Below, in pieces: positions 24,765 through 32,925 of a stretch of 64,000 nucleotides of DNA. Numbering within the stretch: the first letter of the stretch is position 1; every line of letters starts with the position of its first letter. The stretch comes from Mangrovimicrobium sp033283385 (GTDB lineage: Bacteria; Pseudomonadota; Gammaproteobacteria; Pseudomonadales; Halieaceae). The translations under genes and the position numbers were made by a program. The notes under the pieces are model-generated. The model was not told the DNA's origin. It did not search any database and worked only from the letters and a program-made list of their open reading frames with translations. The stretch spans positions 496,001 to 560,000 of the forward strand of contig JAWMQQ010000001.1 in the NCBI GenBank assembly GCA_033283385.1, given 5' to 3'.

Positions 24765-25127
24765 ATGAACTACGACGAGTTCAACCACTACTGCCGCGCC
24801 ATGCCGGCGAGTAGCCACGTCGTGCAGTGGGGTGGCTCCGATGTCTGGAAGGTCGGTGGCAAGGTGTTCGCGATCGGCGGCTGGCAGAAAACCGGGTCGC
24901 CGGCGTTCACCTTCAAGGTTTCACCCCACAATTATGAGGTGCTGCAAGACCGTCCGGGGTTTCGTCCGGCGCCGTACCTGGCATCGCGTGGGATGAAGTG
25001 GATACAGTATTACGGTGTCGATGATGTTGCCGAGGACGAGCTCAGGTATTATCTCAGCGAGTCCTGGCGTCTCGTATCGCATGGTTTGACGAAGAAGCTG
25101 CAAAAAGAGCTCGGGCTCAACCAATAG
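24765..25127 (+). CDS. MmcQ/YjbR family protein
   Basis: A 120-residue protein of the MmcQ/YjbR family (CyaY-like fold with predicted DNA binding). Visible blocks are VVQWGGSDVWKVGGKVFAIG and the C-terminal DELRYYLSESWRLV. It follows dinB by 18 bp and may be co-transcribed. Members often sit near damage-response genes, but their biochemical role is unproved. A second, 5'-truncated copy lies at 26713-27090, on the far side of a low-GC islet that begins right after this gene. Confidence 0.85.
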   Translation: MNYDEFNHYCRAMPASSHVVQWGGSDVWKVGGKVFAIGGWQKTGSPAFTFKVSPHNYEVLQDRPGFRPAPYLASRGMKWIQYYGVDDVAEDELRYYLSESWRLVSHGLTKKLQKELGLNQ

Positions 25128-25134
25128 TACTACC

Positions 25135-25160
25135 GCGGCGGGTGGGCTTGTGTCCGCCGC
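25135..25160 (+). terminator. Candidate hairpin after mmcQ
   Basis: GCGGCGG (25135-25141) can pair with CCGCCGC (25154-25160) across a 12-base loop, 8 bases after the mmcQ stop. There is no following T run, so it is a candidate terminator only. Confidence 0.35.
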
Positions 25161-25217
25161 TGCCAGCGTTGTCGTCTCGATGCGCGCCAATCTGAAAATT
25201 GGAAACAGGTTAGTCGT

Positions 25218-25571
25218 ATGTTTGGTAGAGGTTTAGCATTTCTTGGCCTTATATTGGGAGCACTGACAGTGCGATACCACGACATGCCAACATCCTTCCT
25301 TTATGTCGCTTACTACATGGCCGCAGTAGGTGTTGGTAGCGATATATTTAAGACACTAAAAAGAAATCATGTTGAGTATTCAGTTTCATCTTGTTGTAAG
25401 TATCTTGCGTTTTTTGTTTTTGCCTTCGGTTTGTTTCTCCTCCCGCTTGCAAGCGTAGTTGATACCTTAAGCAAATCTGTGATTAATACAGTTGTGAAAG
25501 GGTGTTTCTATATATTTGTAGCATTACTTGTAGTGTCAGCGACCGTTAGTTATTGGAAATCGAGTAGATAG
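25218..25571 (+). CDS. Hypothetical small membrane protein (low-GC islet)
   Basis: A 117-residue protein with four predicted hydrophobic helices (about residues 5-20, 25-45, 60-80 and 90-110), for example YLAFFVFAFGLFLLPLASVV. It has no recognised family. Codon use is AT-rich (TTT, ATA, AAT frequent), quite unlike dinB and mmcQ just upstream, suggesting transfer from outside. It begins at ATG 25218 after a weak AACAGG site. The next 170 bases (25572-25740) hold no convincing gene. Confidence 0.55.
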   Translation: MFGRGLAFLGLILGALTVRYHDMPTSFLYVAYYMAAVGVGSDIFKTLKRNHVEYSVSSCCKYLAFFVFAFGLFLLPLASVVDTLSKSVINTVVKGCFYIFVALLVVSATVSYWKSSR

Positions 25572-25740
25572 ACTCTGACAATTAATACGCGCTTTGGACC
25601 CGATTGGTGAATCGCCCCAGGAGAGAGTTTAAACAACCCTGTGTAACCGCCGGGGCTATACGTAATCGCTGAGTGACCATCGAGCTCGATCATAAACCTG
25701 TTCCGCGCAGCCTCCGACAGCTCGGCTTTTAGCGTTGCTA

Positions 25741-26439
25741 CTATCTAGAGATTAATTCTTCAGATTTCATTGTCTCAATCAATTTCGAATAGTCTACCTT
25801 TCCATCAGCCAAGTCTTGGTATTGGCTATAGTGCTGATCCCCTTTAAGGAGATCTTTCTCGAAGCAACCATAGGGGTTGGCGTATAGATAGACTCTGAGA
25901 GCCGCACCCGCAATACTTCCCAAAGCATATGATTGATCAAGTAGGCGAACAATTTTCTGCTTGTTCTCGGAACAATCTGAATTCAAGTACACGACCGCCA
26001 ATAGCATATGATACCTCCCATCAGAATCCTTGGTGAGAATTCTAGAGTCCTCTAATTGCATGGCGGCAACTTCGGCGTAGATTGGCGTTGTGGAATGTGT
26101 GACATAGTCAAATATCTTGAACTCAAAATCTCGAATGGCATGCTTATCGCCTTCTTCGACGGAATTCAGACGCTGTTCAATCATGGATTGTACGACCCCC
26201 CAAGAGACAAGACTCTTTCTGTAACAGCCTATTGCTGCTTCCACGCCTAAGCCAATGTACGGCGTATCGTCATCTCCGGGCAATTTTGCACACTCAGATA
26301 CTAGCCGGACATTCTGTTCGTCTGTGAATTTACTTGTCGTTTCGGCGGAGGTAGCGCACGCAAATATCAGCATAGAAATAAAAAGAAAACGTATCAAATT
26401 TCTTATTAAAAATGCCAACATTCCTATCTTCCCCCACAT
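25741..26439 (-). CDS. Hypothetical exported protein (low-GC islet)
   Basis: A 232-residue protein. The N-terminal hydrophobic helix (IRFLFISMLIFACATSA) looks like a signal peptide; the Cys in FACATS is not in a clear lipobox. The mature part has Cys pairs (SECAKLPG, AIGCYRKS, NSDCSENK, PYGCFEKD) that could form disulfides, and helical stretches such as MLLAVVYLNSDC and LLDQSYALGSIAGAALRVYL resembling Sel1/TPR-like repeats only loosely. No family is recognised. Base composition is well below the window average. An alternative start is ATG 26421. Confidence 0.55.
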   Translation of the reverse strand: MWGKIGMLAFLIRNLIRFLFISMLIFACATSAETTSKFTDEQNVRLVSECAKLPGDDDTPYIGLGVEAAIGCYRKSLVSWGVVQSMIEQRLNSVEEGDKHAIRDFEFKIFDYVTHSTTPIYAEVAAMQLEDSRILTKDSDGRYHMLLAVVYLNSDCSENKQKIVRLLDQSYALGSIAGAALRVYLYANPYGCFEKDLLKGDQHYSQYQDLADGKVDYSKLIETMKSEELISR

Positions 26440-26714
26440 GTATCGGAACTAACTGCCACTTCGTAGCAAGTGTTCGAATTACGCATATCTTCAGTCATCC
26501 AAATCAAAAACCCCATCCCTTTCCCGGTCAGCGTCTTATGTATGACGCGGAGCAGCCTCCTTTTGTCGCCACCTGCAGTGTCAATGCCATCCCATTCATG
26601 ACCGTCTTCAAGCTCTGGATCATAACCTGCCTCAAGAATATCGATGCTTTCCTTATACGCACCATATGCGAAAATCTTTGCCATCTCCCCCTGAGTTAAC
26701 TGCAAATACAGCAT
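26424..26714 (-). CDS. Hypothetical protein (low-GC islet)
   Basis: A possible 96-residue acidic protein starting at ATG 26714 (MLYLQLTQGEMAKIF). Its internal part contains ILEAGYDPELEDGHEWDGID and LRVIHKTLTGKGMGFLIWMT. It has no recognised domain or signal. The frame stays open further upstream to 26882, but that part is antisense to the truncated mmcQ copy and has no support. Its end overlaps the next minus gene by 16 bp. The start is uncertain, because the ribosome site is weak. Confidence 0.4.
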   Translation of the reverse strand: MLYLQLTQGEMAKIFAYGAYKESIDILEAGYDPELEDGHEWDGIDTAGGDKRRLLRVIHKTLTGKGMGFLIWMTEDMRNSNTCYEVAVSSDTCGGR

Positions 26715-27090
26715 GTCATCTCGCGCGTCGACCAAGCGAGTAGGTTCTGTTCCTTCCCGGGTTGGATCGGGTTGCGTTTGGGGTGGCTCAGACGTGTGGA
26801 AGGTCGGTGGCAAGGTGTTTGCAATTGGCGGCTGGCAGAAAGCGGGGACACCGGCATTCACCTTCAAGACCTCGCCCCACAATTACGAGGTACTGCGGGA
26901 GCGACCAGGGTTTCGGCCAGCGCCGTACCTGGCGTCGCCTGGGATGAAGTGGGTTCAGTATCACGGCGTGGACGAAGTTGCCGAGGATGAGCTCCGGTAT
27001 TATCTCAGTGAGTCCTGGCGTATCGTGTCGCTGGGCCTGACGAAAAAGCTGCAAAGGGAGCTCGGGCTCAACCAATGTGGTGACAGCTGA
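26713..27090 (+). pseudogene. 5'-truncated second mmcQ copy
   Basis: From 26779 the translation matches the mmcQ gene at 24765 almost residue by residue (WGGSDVWKVGGKVFAIGGWQ onward to ELGLNQ), at about 80-85% nucleotide identity by eye. The first 21 residues of the intact protein are replaced by an unrelated stretch (MSSRASTKRVG...). The copy has GC-rich codons, unlike the AT-rich genes on both sides. It appears to be a paralogue or foreign allele cut at its 5' end by the event that placed the low-GC islet. A functional shortened protein cannot be excluded. Confidence 0.7.
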
Positions 27091-27102
27091 TTGGATATCT
27101 TT

Positions 27103-27645
27103 ATGGCAAAACTGAATACCCCCAGGACCCGCGTAGTAACGCCAGTAGCTTTTTTGCTCTGCTTGAATCAGTCCGCAGCTCTTGGTCAGGAGGACGCGAG
27201 TGTCCCGTGGCACAAGGAATTGTCAGGAGCCCGGACATTTTATACTGGCTACTGCTATGTCCCGGTTCCCGGGGATATGGTGGTCAACATCGCTAGTAGC
27301 ATCTGGTTTTCGCCCAACTTTAATCCGCGTTCTGGCATCGATGACTCAGCTGGCATGAACGATGATATGAGATTTGTAGCTATATCTAAAAATTTCACAC
27401 TTCCTGAATCGATAGAGCTGAACAAGAAGAAGGTATCACCGCAGTTAATCGCCGAGCGACAGGGATACACCTTGTACAAACTGGAAATTTCAAAGAGATT
27501 GCTCGCCCATTACTTGATACCACCCGAACAAAATCCCGTCGTGAAATATTATGGATTTCCTGCCAGCTTTGCTGGTGCGGCACTTGAGTTTTGCCTGTCA
27601 CATCAATCGATTGACTCTATTAGCTATGCAACTATTTCTCACTGA
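27103..27645 (+). CDS. Hypothetical secreted protein (low-GC islet)
   Basis: A 180-residue protein with a signal peptide (VVTPVAFLLCLNQSAALGQ). The mature part has two Cys (TGYCYVP and LEFCLSH) that may pair, and a mixed beta/alpha pattern. No family is recognised. It starts at ATG 27103, 12 bases after the truncated mmcQ stop, with a poor ribosome site. It reads as horizontally acquired, with AT-rich codons. Confidence 0.5.
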   Translation: MAKLNTPRTRVVTPVAFLLCLNQSAALGQEDASVPWHKELSGARTFYTGYCYVPVPGDMVVNIASSIWFSPNFNPRSGIDDSAGMNDDMRFVAISKNFTLPESIELNKKKVSPQLIAERQGYTLYKLEISKRLLAHYLIPPEQNPVVKYYGFPASFAGAALEFCLSHQSIDSISYATISH

Positions 27646-27672
27646 TTACACACGACCAAACATGGAAGCAGA

Positions 27673-28089
27673 ATGGTACCTACCAGAATGAATTCACCAC
27701 TGCGCAAGCGCTCAACGTCCAGGAATAATTTTTTCTTGATTTGTACATTGATTGTGATGGGATTCTGTATGTCCCCAATGGGCTGTATTGCGGGGAATTC
27801 TAGCGTAAGCGATCGTGAACGCGATCTGCTCGAGCTAGGCGCTCTAAAGGAACACGTTTTAGTTATGAAGTCGTTCAGGACACGAGGTGCAGGAATGAGC
27901 TTTGAACAATTCTACAGCTGCCTTACGGAAGACATGCTTAACCGCGTAAAAGTTACTACTGAGAAGGTGTCAGAGTCTGGCGCTGGAATGTCGAATAGGG
28001 ACAAAGAATTTATCAGCGACGCCCATGTTGTTCTGGATGCTGCACAACAGGAATTGGACAATCCGCTACACCAATCATGTAAACCATAG
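27673..28089 (+). CDS. Hypothetical exported protein (low-GC islet)
   Basis: A 138-residue protein with a positively charged N-terminus and hydrophobic helix (FFLICTLIVMGFCMSPMGC). The cysteine after SPMG could be a lipobox-like site, though not a strict one. The mature part is charged and helical (SDRERDLLELGALKEHVLVM). No family is recognised. ATG 27688 is an alternative start. It lies 27 bp after the preceding secreted protein and shares its low GC, so the two may be co-transcribed. Confidence 0.5.
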   Translation: MVPTRMNSPLRKRSTSRNNFFLICTLIVMGFCMSPMGCIAGNSSVSDRERDLLELGALKEHVLVMKSFRTRGAGMSFEQFYSCLTEDMLNRVKVTTEKVSESGAGMSNRDKEFISDAHVVLDAAQQELDNPLHQSCKP

Positions 28090-28183
28090 CAGCACGATCC
28101 GAGATGTGGTGTTGGTAAAAACGAAAGCTGCATTCTCCTGTTGATACACAATGCCCTGCACCGCGCATAACTCCGTATTATGT

Positions 28184-29557
28184 TTACCCGCAGGGCTTGA
28201 TGTCCCCTGAGCGCAAACGTGCCGCTGCCGCCTGATGTCTCGCCATCAACTCGCCAACATCCAGCCCTGGCACCGCGCCATCCACCACACGCCACTCACC
28301 ATTCACCATCACGTGGCGTGCCCGCGACGCGCCGCAAGTCACCAGCGCCAGCAACGGATCACCGGCACCGGAAAAACGCAGCGCTTCGAGATCGAACAGC
28401 GCAAGATCCGCAAGCGCGCCCGGCGCCAGCGTGCCGAGCATGGGGCGACCCAGCACCCGCGCGCCGCCCTGCGTCGCCCAGCGCAATGCATCGCCGACAG
28501 CGACCCGCGCGCTGCCGTAGCGCAACCGCTGCAGCAGAAACGCCTGGCGCACTTCCTCCATCAGGTTGGAGTGGTCGTTGGAGGCGGAACCGTCCACGCC
28601 CAGTCCCACTGGTGAACCCGCCTGTTCCAGGTCCAGTGCGTTGCACATGCCCGAGGCGAGGATCATGTTGGACGAGGGGCAGTGGCAGATGCCGACACCG
28701 GCCGCGCCGAGTCGGGCGATTTCATCTGAATTGAAGTGAATCCCATGGGCCAGCCAGACATCGTCGCCCAACCAGTCGAGATCTGCGAGGTAATCCAGCG
28801 GACGCCGGCCGAAGTGCTGCAGGCAGAACTCATTCTCGTCCTCGGTTTCCGCAAGGTGTGTGTGCAGGCGCAGGCCCTCGCGGCGCGCCATCGCCGCGCT
28901 CTCGCGCATCAGTTCGGCGGTGACGGAGAACGGCGAGCAGGGCGCGAGTGCGATCTGTACCATCGCGTCGTCTTCGCTCTCGTGATACTCCCGCACCACC
29001 CGCGCGCAGTCGTCCATGATGCATTGCTCGGTCTGCACCACACTGTCCGGCGGCAGCCCGCCGCCAGATTCGCCGAGGCTCATGGAGCCGCGTGTCAGCA
29101 CCACGCGCACCCCGAGCCTGCGTGCCGTTTCCACCTGGATGTCGATGGCGTTGGCAAACGCATCCGCAAACAGGTAGTGATGATCCGAAGCCGTGGTACA
29201 GCCGGACAGCAGCAACTCGGTCAATGCGAGTTCGGTGGAAACCGCAATGCAGTCCTCGTCCATGCCCGCCCACACCGGGTACAGCGCGCGCAGCCAGTCG
29301 AACAACTCGCGATTCTGCGCCGCGGGCAGGGCGCGGGTCAGGGTCTGGTAGAAGTGGTGGTGGCAGTTGACCAGCCCGGGCAGCAGCACCAGGCCGCTGG
29401 CGTCGAAGCGCTGGCTGTAGTGCTCCGGTTCCTCGCCCCGGGCGACACACTCGACGATGCGATTGCCGGCGACCACCACACCGCCACTGCAATCCACGCC
29501 TGCCGCAGGGGTGAACGCCGTTTCCGGGCCGGCGATCCACAGGCGTGAGTTCTGCAT
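28184..29557 (-). CDS. 8-oxoguanine deaminase
   Basis: A 457-residue amidohydrolase of the ATZ/TRZ group. Metal ligands are in LPGLVNCHHHFYQTLTRALP (about residue 57) and LRLHTHLAETEDENEF (about 225); catalytic residues follow in VWLAHGIHFNSDEIARL and GLGVDGSASNDHSNLM. The blocks QNRELFDWLRALYPVWA and the HHHFYQTLTRALP start closely follow Pseudomonas PA0142-type 8-oxoguanine deaminases, which convert 8-oxoguanine to urate. It is the second gene of a unit with the RutR-like regulator, 7 bp downstream of it. A role in feeding oxidised guanine into the urate pathway is likely. Confidence 0.85.
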   Translation of the reverse strand: MQNSRLWIAGPETAFTPAAGVDCSGGVVVAGNRIVECVARGEEPEHYSQRFDASGLVLLPGLVNCHHHFYQTLTRALPAAQNRELFDWLRALYPVWAGMDEDCIAVSTELALTELLLSGCTTASDHHYLFADAFANAIDIQVETARRLGVRVVLTRGSMSLGESGGGLPPDSVVQTEQCIMDDCARVVREYHESEDDAMVQIALAPCSPFSVTAELMRESAAMARREGLRLHTHLAETEDENEFCLQHFGRRPLDYLADLDWLGDDVWLAHGIHFNSDEIARLGAAGVGICHCPSSNMILASGMCNALDLEQAGSPVGLGVDGSASNDHSNLMEEVRQAFLLQRLRYGSARVAVGDALRWATQGGARVLGRPMLGTLAPGALADLALFDLEALRFSGAGDPLLALVTCGASRARHVMVNGEWRVVDGAVPGLDVGELMARHQAAAARLRSGDIKPCG

Positions 29558-29564
29558 CGCAGTC

Positions 29565-30266
29565 TCAGCCCGCGCTGGCCTTGCGCCGGGCTTTCCCCTT
29601 GTCCGGCACCTTGAGGCCGCAGCCGCGCAGGATCATACCGCTGATGAAGTCGGCGATGTGCTCGATCATCTCGGGTTCGTACTCGGCGTGGTTCATGATG
29701 GTGAGCACCTGCGCCTCGAAATCGGCGTAGTGCTGCGTGGAGGACCAGATCAGGAAGATCAGCTGTACCGGGTCCACCTGGGCCATCCTGCCCTGCTCCA
29801 CCCACTGGTTGAGGAAATTGGCTTTTTCCCGCACCCAGGTGCGCATTTCCGTGCGGATGTATTCGCGCAGGAATGGCGCGCCCTGGATGATCTCCATGGC
29901 GAAGACCTTGGAGGCTTCCGGGTGGGTAAACGAGAGTTCGACTTTCTTGCGGATGAACATGTCCAGCACTTCCGCCGGGTCCGCGTCCGAATCCACCGTG
30001 TCGAGGTAGTCGTTCCAGAGGTGGATGATGTTATCCAGTACCGCGAGGTAGAGATTGTGCTTGCTGGCGAAGTAGTAGTGGATGCTTGGCTTGGCGACGC
30101 CGGCGCGGTCCGCAATTTTCTGCGTGGTGGTGCCGCGATAGCCGTTGAGCGCGAACTCCTTTTCCGCCGCTTCCAGGATGATCTGGAAATTGTGGTCGCG
30201 TATCTTGCCCGGTTTGTACGGGCCCCGCTTGGCCGTTCCGTTGCGTGAGTCTTTCCGTGTCGCCAT
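29565..30266 (-). CDS. RutR-like TetR family regulator
   Basis: A 233-residue TetR repressor. The helix-turn-helix is GYRGTTTQKIADRAGVAKPSIHYYFASKHNLY in two parts (residues about 40-70). The C-terminal domain closely follows E. coli RutR: the segment DPVQLIFLIWSSTQHYADFE corresponds to RutR DPQHLIFMIWASTQHYADFA. RutR binds uracil or thymine and controls pyrimidine and purine genes at TTGACCA-N2-TGGTCAA. Similar palindromes occur in this window at 7111, 11951, 36433 and 36602. It starts at ATG 30266 after AGGAAG; the longer frame to 30362 is unsupported. The 200 bp upstream shows no matching site. Confidence 0.85.
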   Translation of the reverse strand: MATRKDSRNGTAKRGPYKPGKIRDHNFQIILEAAEKEFALNGYRGTTTQKIADRAGVAKPSIHYYFASKHNLYLAVLDNIIHLWNDYLDTVDSDADPAEVLDMFIRKKVELSFTHPEASKVFAMEIIQGAPFLREYIRTEMRTWVREKANFLNQWVEQGRMAQVDPVQLIFLIWSSTQHYADFEAQVLTIMNHAEYEPEMIEHIADFISGMILRGCGLKVPDKGKARRKASAG

Positions 30267-30466
30267 CTCGCTTCCTGTCAGTGCTTTTTCTTCGGGGACG
30301 GAGTCGCGGCATCGAGAATAACACCCCCTTTCTGCCAGCGTCCACGCGATAAACATGGCCACCGTGCCGCGACTGATGGTTTAATATTTTCCGGGGAAAA
30401 GTCCGCGCTTGGACACTCCTTTCCGCAGTTTTTATCCATTACTCCACGCTTTTCCAGGAGATTTGC

Positions 30467-30793
30467 ATGACCACCTACGTCATTGTCGATAACGACGTCC
30501 TCGATCCGGAACCCTACAAGGAATACCTCAAGCTCATCACCCCGACGGTGGAGAAATACGGCGGCCGCTACGTCGTGCGCGCCGGCAGGATTCACCTCAA
30601 GGACAGCGACTGGAGCCCGGATCGCATGGTCATTATCGCCTTCGACGACGCCGAGTCCGCCTGCCGCTGGGTGGAGGCGGAGGACGTGGTGCCGATTCAC
30701 AACATGCGCCGCAAACATGCGCACTCCCGTCTCATCGTCATCGACGGTGTCGACGCGGATCCCGCTTCCGCCGCCGGCGTGCTCAGGTCATGA
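30467..30793 (+). CDS. DUF1330 domain protein
   Basis: A 108-residue dimeric alpha/beta barrel protein. Family features are YVIVDNDVLDPEPYKEYLK at the N-terminus, KYGGRYVVRAG and DRMVIIAFDDAESACRW. Its function is unknown; the fold resembles ABM proteins. It starts at ATG 30467 after CAGGAG and overlaps the adenine deaminase start by 4 bp (ATGA), so the two are translationally coupled. The tie to adenine deamination is by position only. Confidence 0.8.
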   Translation: MTTYVIVDNDVLDPEPYKEYLKLITPTVEKYGGRYVVRAGRIHLKDSDWSPDRMVIIAFDDAESACRWVEAEDVVPIHNMRRKHAHSRLIVIDGVDADPASAAGVLRS

Positions 30794-31830
30794 GCACGCC
30801 CGCCACCGCGGACTGGCTGTGCGCCATGCCCAAGGCGGAGCTTCACCTGCATATCGACGGCAGCCTGGAGCCGGCCCGCCTGCTGCAACTGGCGCAGAAG
30901 AACGCTGTGTCGCTGCCGTACGATTCGATCGCGGCAGTGGAAGCCGCCTACCAGTTCGAGGACCTGCAGAGCTTTCTCGATCTCTACTACCTCGGCGCCT
31001 CGGTGCTGCGCGATGAAGACGACTTCTACTGGCTGATGATGGACTACCTGCAGCACTGCAGGGCGCAGCACATCGTGCACACGGAAATCATGGTGGAGCC
31101 GCAGACCTACGCCGCCCAGGGCGTGGAACTGCCCACCATCATGGCGGGCTTCAAGCGCGCGATCGCCGAAGCGCGCGAGGGCTGGGGCCAGTCGGCGCTG
31201 ATGATACTCAGCCTGCTGCGCCACCTGCCGGAGGATGACGCGTTGGCGACGCTGGATGCGGCGGAACCGTTTCGCGAGGACTTCGTCGCCATCGGGCTGG
31301 CCAGTTCCGAGCGGGATTTCCCGCCCGAGGGATTTGCACGCCTTTACGCCGCGGCGCGCGAGCGCGGCTACGCCCTCACCGTGCACGCGGGGGAGGAGGG
31401 GCCGGCCGCGAATTTGCGCACGGCGCTGGACCTGCTCGGCGTGGACCGCATCGACCACGGTGTGCGCTGTGTCGAGGAGCCGGCACTGGTCGCGGAACTC
31501 GCCCGCCGCCAGGTGCCGCTGACGGTGTGCCCGCTGTCGAACGTGCGATTGTGTGTTTTTCCGAACATGGGCGAGCACAATATCCTCGACCTGCTGGACG
31601 CCGGTGTGTTGGTCACGGTGAACTCCGACGACCCGGCCTATTTCGGCGGCTACCTCAACGAGAACTTTGTCGCCCTCGCCACCGACCTCGCGCTCACGCG
31701 CGAACAGGCTGAAACGCTGCTGCACAACAGCTTCGCAGCGAGCTTCCTGCCGGAGGCTGAAAAAACCGCGTTCCGCGAACAGCTGTCGCAAGCCTGCGCG
31801 CACTGGCCGGATTCTCCCGCGGCGACCTAG
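30790..31830 (+). CDS. Adenine deaminase, ADA-like type
   Basis: A 346-residue member of the adenosine/adenine deaminase family. Metal and catalytic motifs are intact: AELHLHIDGSLEP (HxH, about residue 17), TVHAGEEGPAANLRTAL (HAGE, about 198), RIDHGVRCVEE and VTVNSDDPAYFGGYLNENF. The SDDPAYFGGY block and VCPLSNVRLCVF are characteristic of the Pa0148 branch, shown to prefer free adenine over adenosine. It would give hypoxanthine for Xdh. The stop overlaps the stop of the convergent ABC binding-protein gene within CTAG. Confidence 0.85.
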   Translation: MSTPATADWLCAMPKAELHLHIDGSLEPARLLQLAQKNAVSLPYDSIAAVEAAYQFEDLQSFLDLYYLGASVLRDEDDFYWLMMDYLQHCRAQHIVHTEIMVEPQTYAAQGVELPTIMAGFKRAIAEAREGWGQSALMILSLLRHLPEDDALATLDAAEPFREDFVAIGLASSERDFPPEGFARLYAAARERGYALTVHAGEEGPAANLRTALDLLGVDRIDHGVRCVEEPALVAELARRQVPLTVCPLSNVRLCVFPNMGEHNILDLLDAGVLVTVNSDDPAYFGGYLNENFVALATDLALTREQAETLLHNSFAASFLPEAEKTAFREQLSQACAHWPDSPAAT

Positions 31831-32924
31831 TTGGGCACGCCGCCGATGACGCCGCCCAGCATCCACTCCATCGAGATCAGCGCGGCGTCGTCCGGCACCT
31901 CGCCGTCGGCGACGCGCTGCACGCCCTGGTCGTCGGAGAGCGGGCCGCGGAACACGCGCAGGTCGCCGTCGATCATGCGCTGGCGCTGCCCGGCTACCGC
32001 AGTTTTTACCGCTTCGGGCACTTCAGGGCCCCAGCCCACCAGCTGCGTCGCGTCCTCCTCGACTCCCACCCAGTCCACGTGCGGTTTCCAGGTGCCGTCG
32101 ATCACCGACTGCACCTTGCGCACGTAGATCGGGTACCAGTTGTGGGCGACGCTGACCAGGTGGTGCTGCGGCGCGAAGGCGCTGCGGTCGGTCTGGTAGC
32201 CCACGGACCACACGCCGGCTTTCTCCGCCGCCTGTATCGAGGCCGCGGTTTCGGTGTGGTGGGTGATCACGTCCGCGCCGCGGGCGATCAGCAGGTCCGC
32301 CGCCTCGCGCGAACGGCTGGCGTCGCTCCAGGAGTTGATCCACGCCACTTCCACCTGGATATCGGGTTTCGCCGCGCGCGCGCCGATGGTGTAGGCGTTG
32401 ATGCCGCGCAGCACCTCGGGAATGGGGAATGAGCCGACATAGCCCAGGCGCCCGGTCTTGCTCACCATTGCCGCTGCGTAGCCGGCGAGGTAGCGGCCCT
32501 GGTAGGCGCGGATCTGGTAGGTGCCGAGGTTGCGCGCGGTGGTGTAGCCGGAGGCGTGCTCGAATTTCACCTTGGGAAAGCGCTTGGCCACGCGCACGGC
32601 GGAATTCATGAAGCCGAAGGAGGTGGCGAAGATCAGCTGGTTGCCGTCGCGGGCGAGCTTGGTCAGCACCCGTTCGGCGTCGCCGCCGGGAGGTACGCCG
32701 TCGAGCGCCGTGGTCTCGATGCGGTCGCCGAAGTGCTCCTCGAGCTTCTTGCGCGCGAGCTCGTGGGACAGTGTCCAGCCGCCCTGGCCCACCGGGTTTT
32801 CGTGCATGAAGGCGACCTTCAGCGGCGCCTGCGCCTGGGCGCCGCCGGCGAGAAACAGCGGCAGCAGTGCGCCGGCGAGGTAGCGGCGCAGTCCCTGGAA
32901 GCGGGGTTTTCGTGTCGTGTGCAT
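31827..32924 (-). CDS. BMP-family purine/nucleoside ABC transporter binding protein
   Basis: A 365-residue periplasmic binding protein of the basic membrane protein (BMP/Med) type with a signal peptide (LAGALLPLFLAGGAQAQ). Visible blocks are KVAFMHENPVGQGGWTLSHE, FATSFGFMNSAVRVAKRFP, GRYLAGYAAAMVSKTGRLGY and GADVITHHTETAASIQAAEK. BMP proteins bind nucleosides or nucleobases for the two-permease ABC systems encoded upstream. ATG 32924 is the sensible start. It is the last gene of the ABC operon, 1 bp after the second permease gene. Confidence 0.88.
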   Translation of the reverse strand: MHTTRKPRFQGLRRYLAGALLPLFLAGGAQAQAPLKVAFMHENPVGQGGWTLSHELARKKLEEHFGDRIETTALDGVPPGGDAERVLTKLARDGNQLIFATSFGFMNSAVRVAKRFPKVKFEHASGYTTARNLGTYQIRAYQGRYLAGYAAAMVSKTGRLGYVGSFPIPEVLRGINAYTIGARAAKPDIQVEVAWINSWSDASRSREAADLLIARGADVITHHTETAASIQAAEKAGVWSVGYQTDRSAFAPQHHLVSVAHNWYPIYVRKVQSVIDGTWKPHVDWVGVEEDATQLVGWGPEVPEAVKTAVAGQRQRMIDGDLRVFRGPLSDDQGVQRVADGEVPDDAALISMEWMLGGVIGGVPN

Positions 32925-32925
32925 A

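Noticed and set aside
25572..25740. Minus-strand open stretch of about 60 codons between two islet genes (contains FMIELDGHSAITYSPGG)
   Set aside because: There is no good start or ribosome site and no recognised family. It may be a remnant, but it cannot be supported as a gene.
25107..27076. The 19-bp identical sequence at both mmcQ 3' ends as attL/attR of an integrated element
   Set aside because: There is no integrase, and the identity is part of a longer paralogous coding match, so gene duplication or recombination explains it better.
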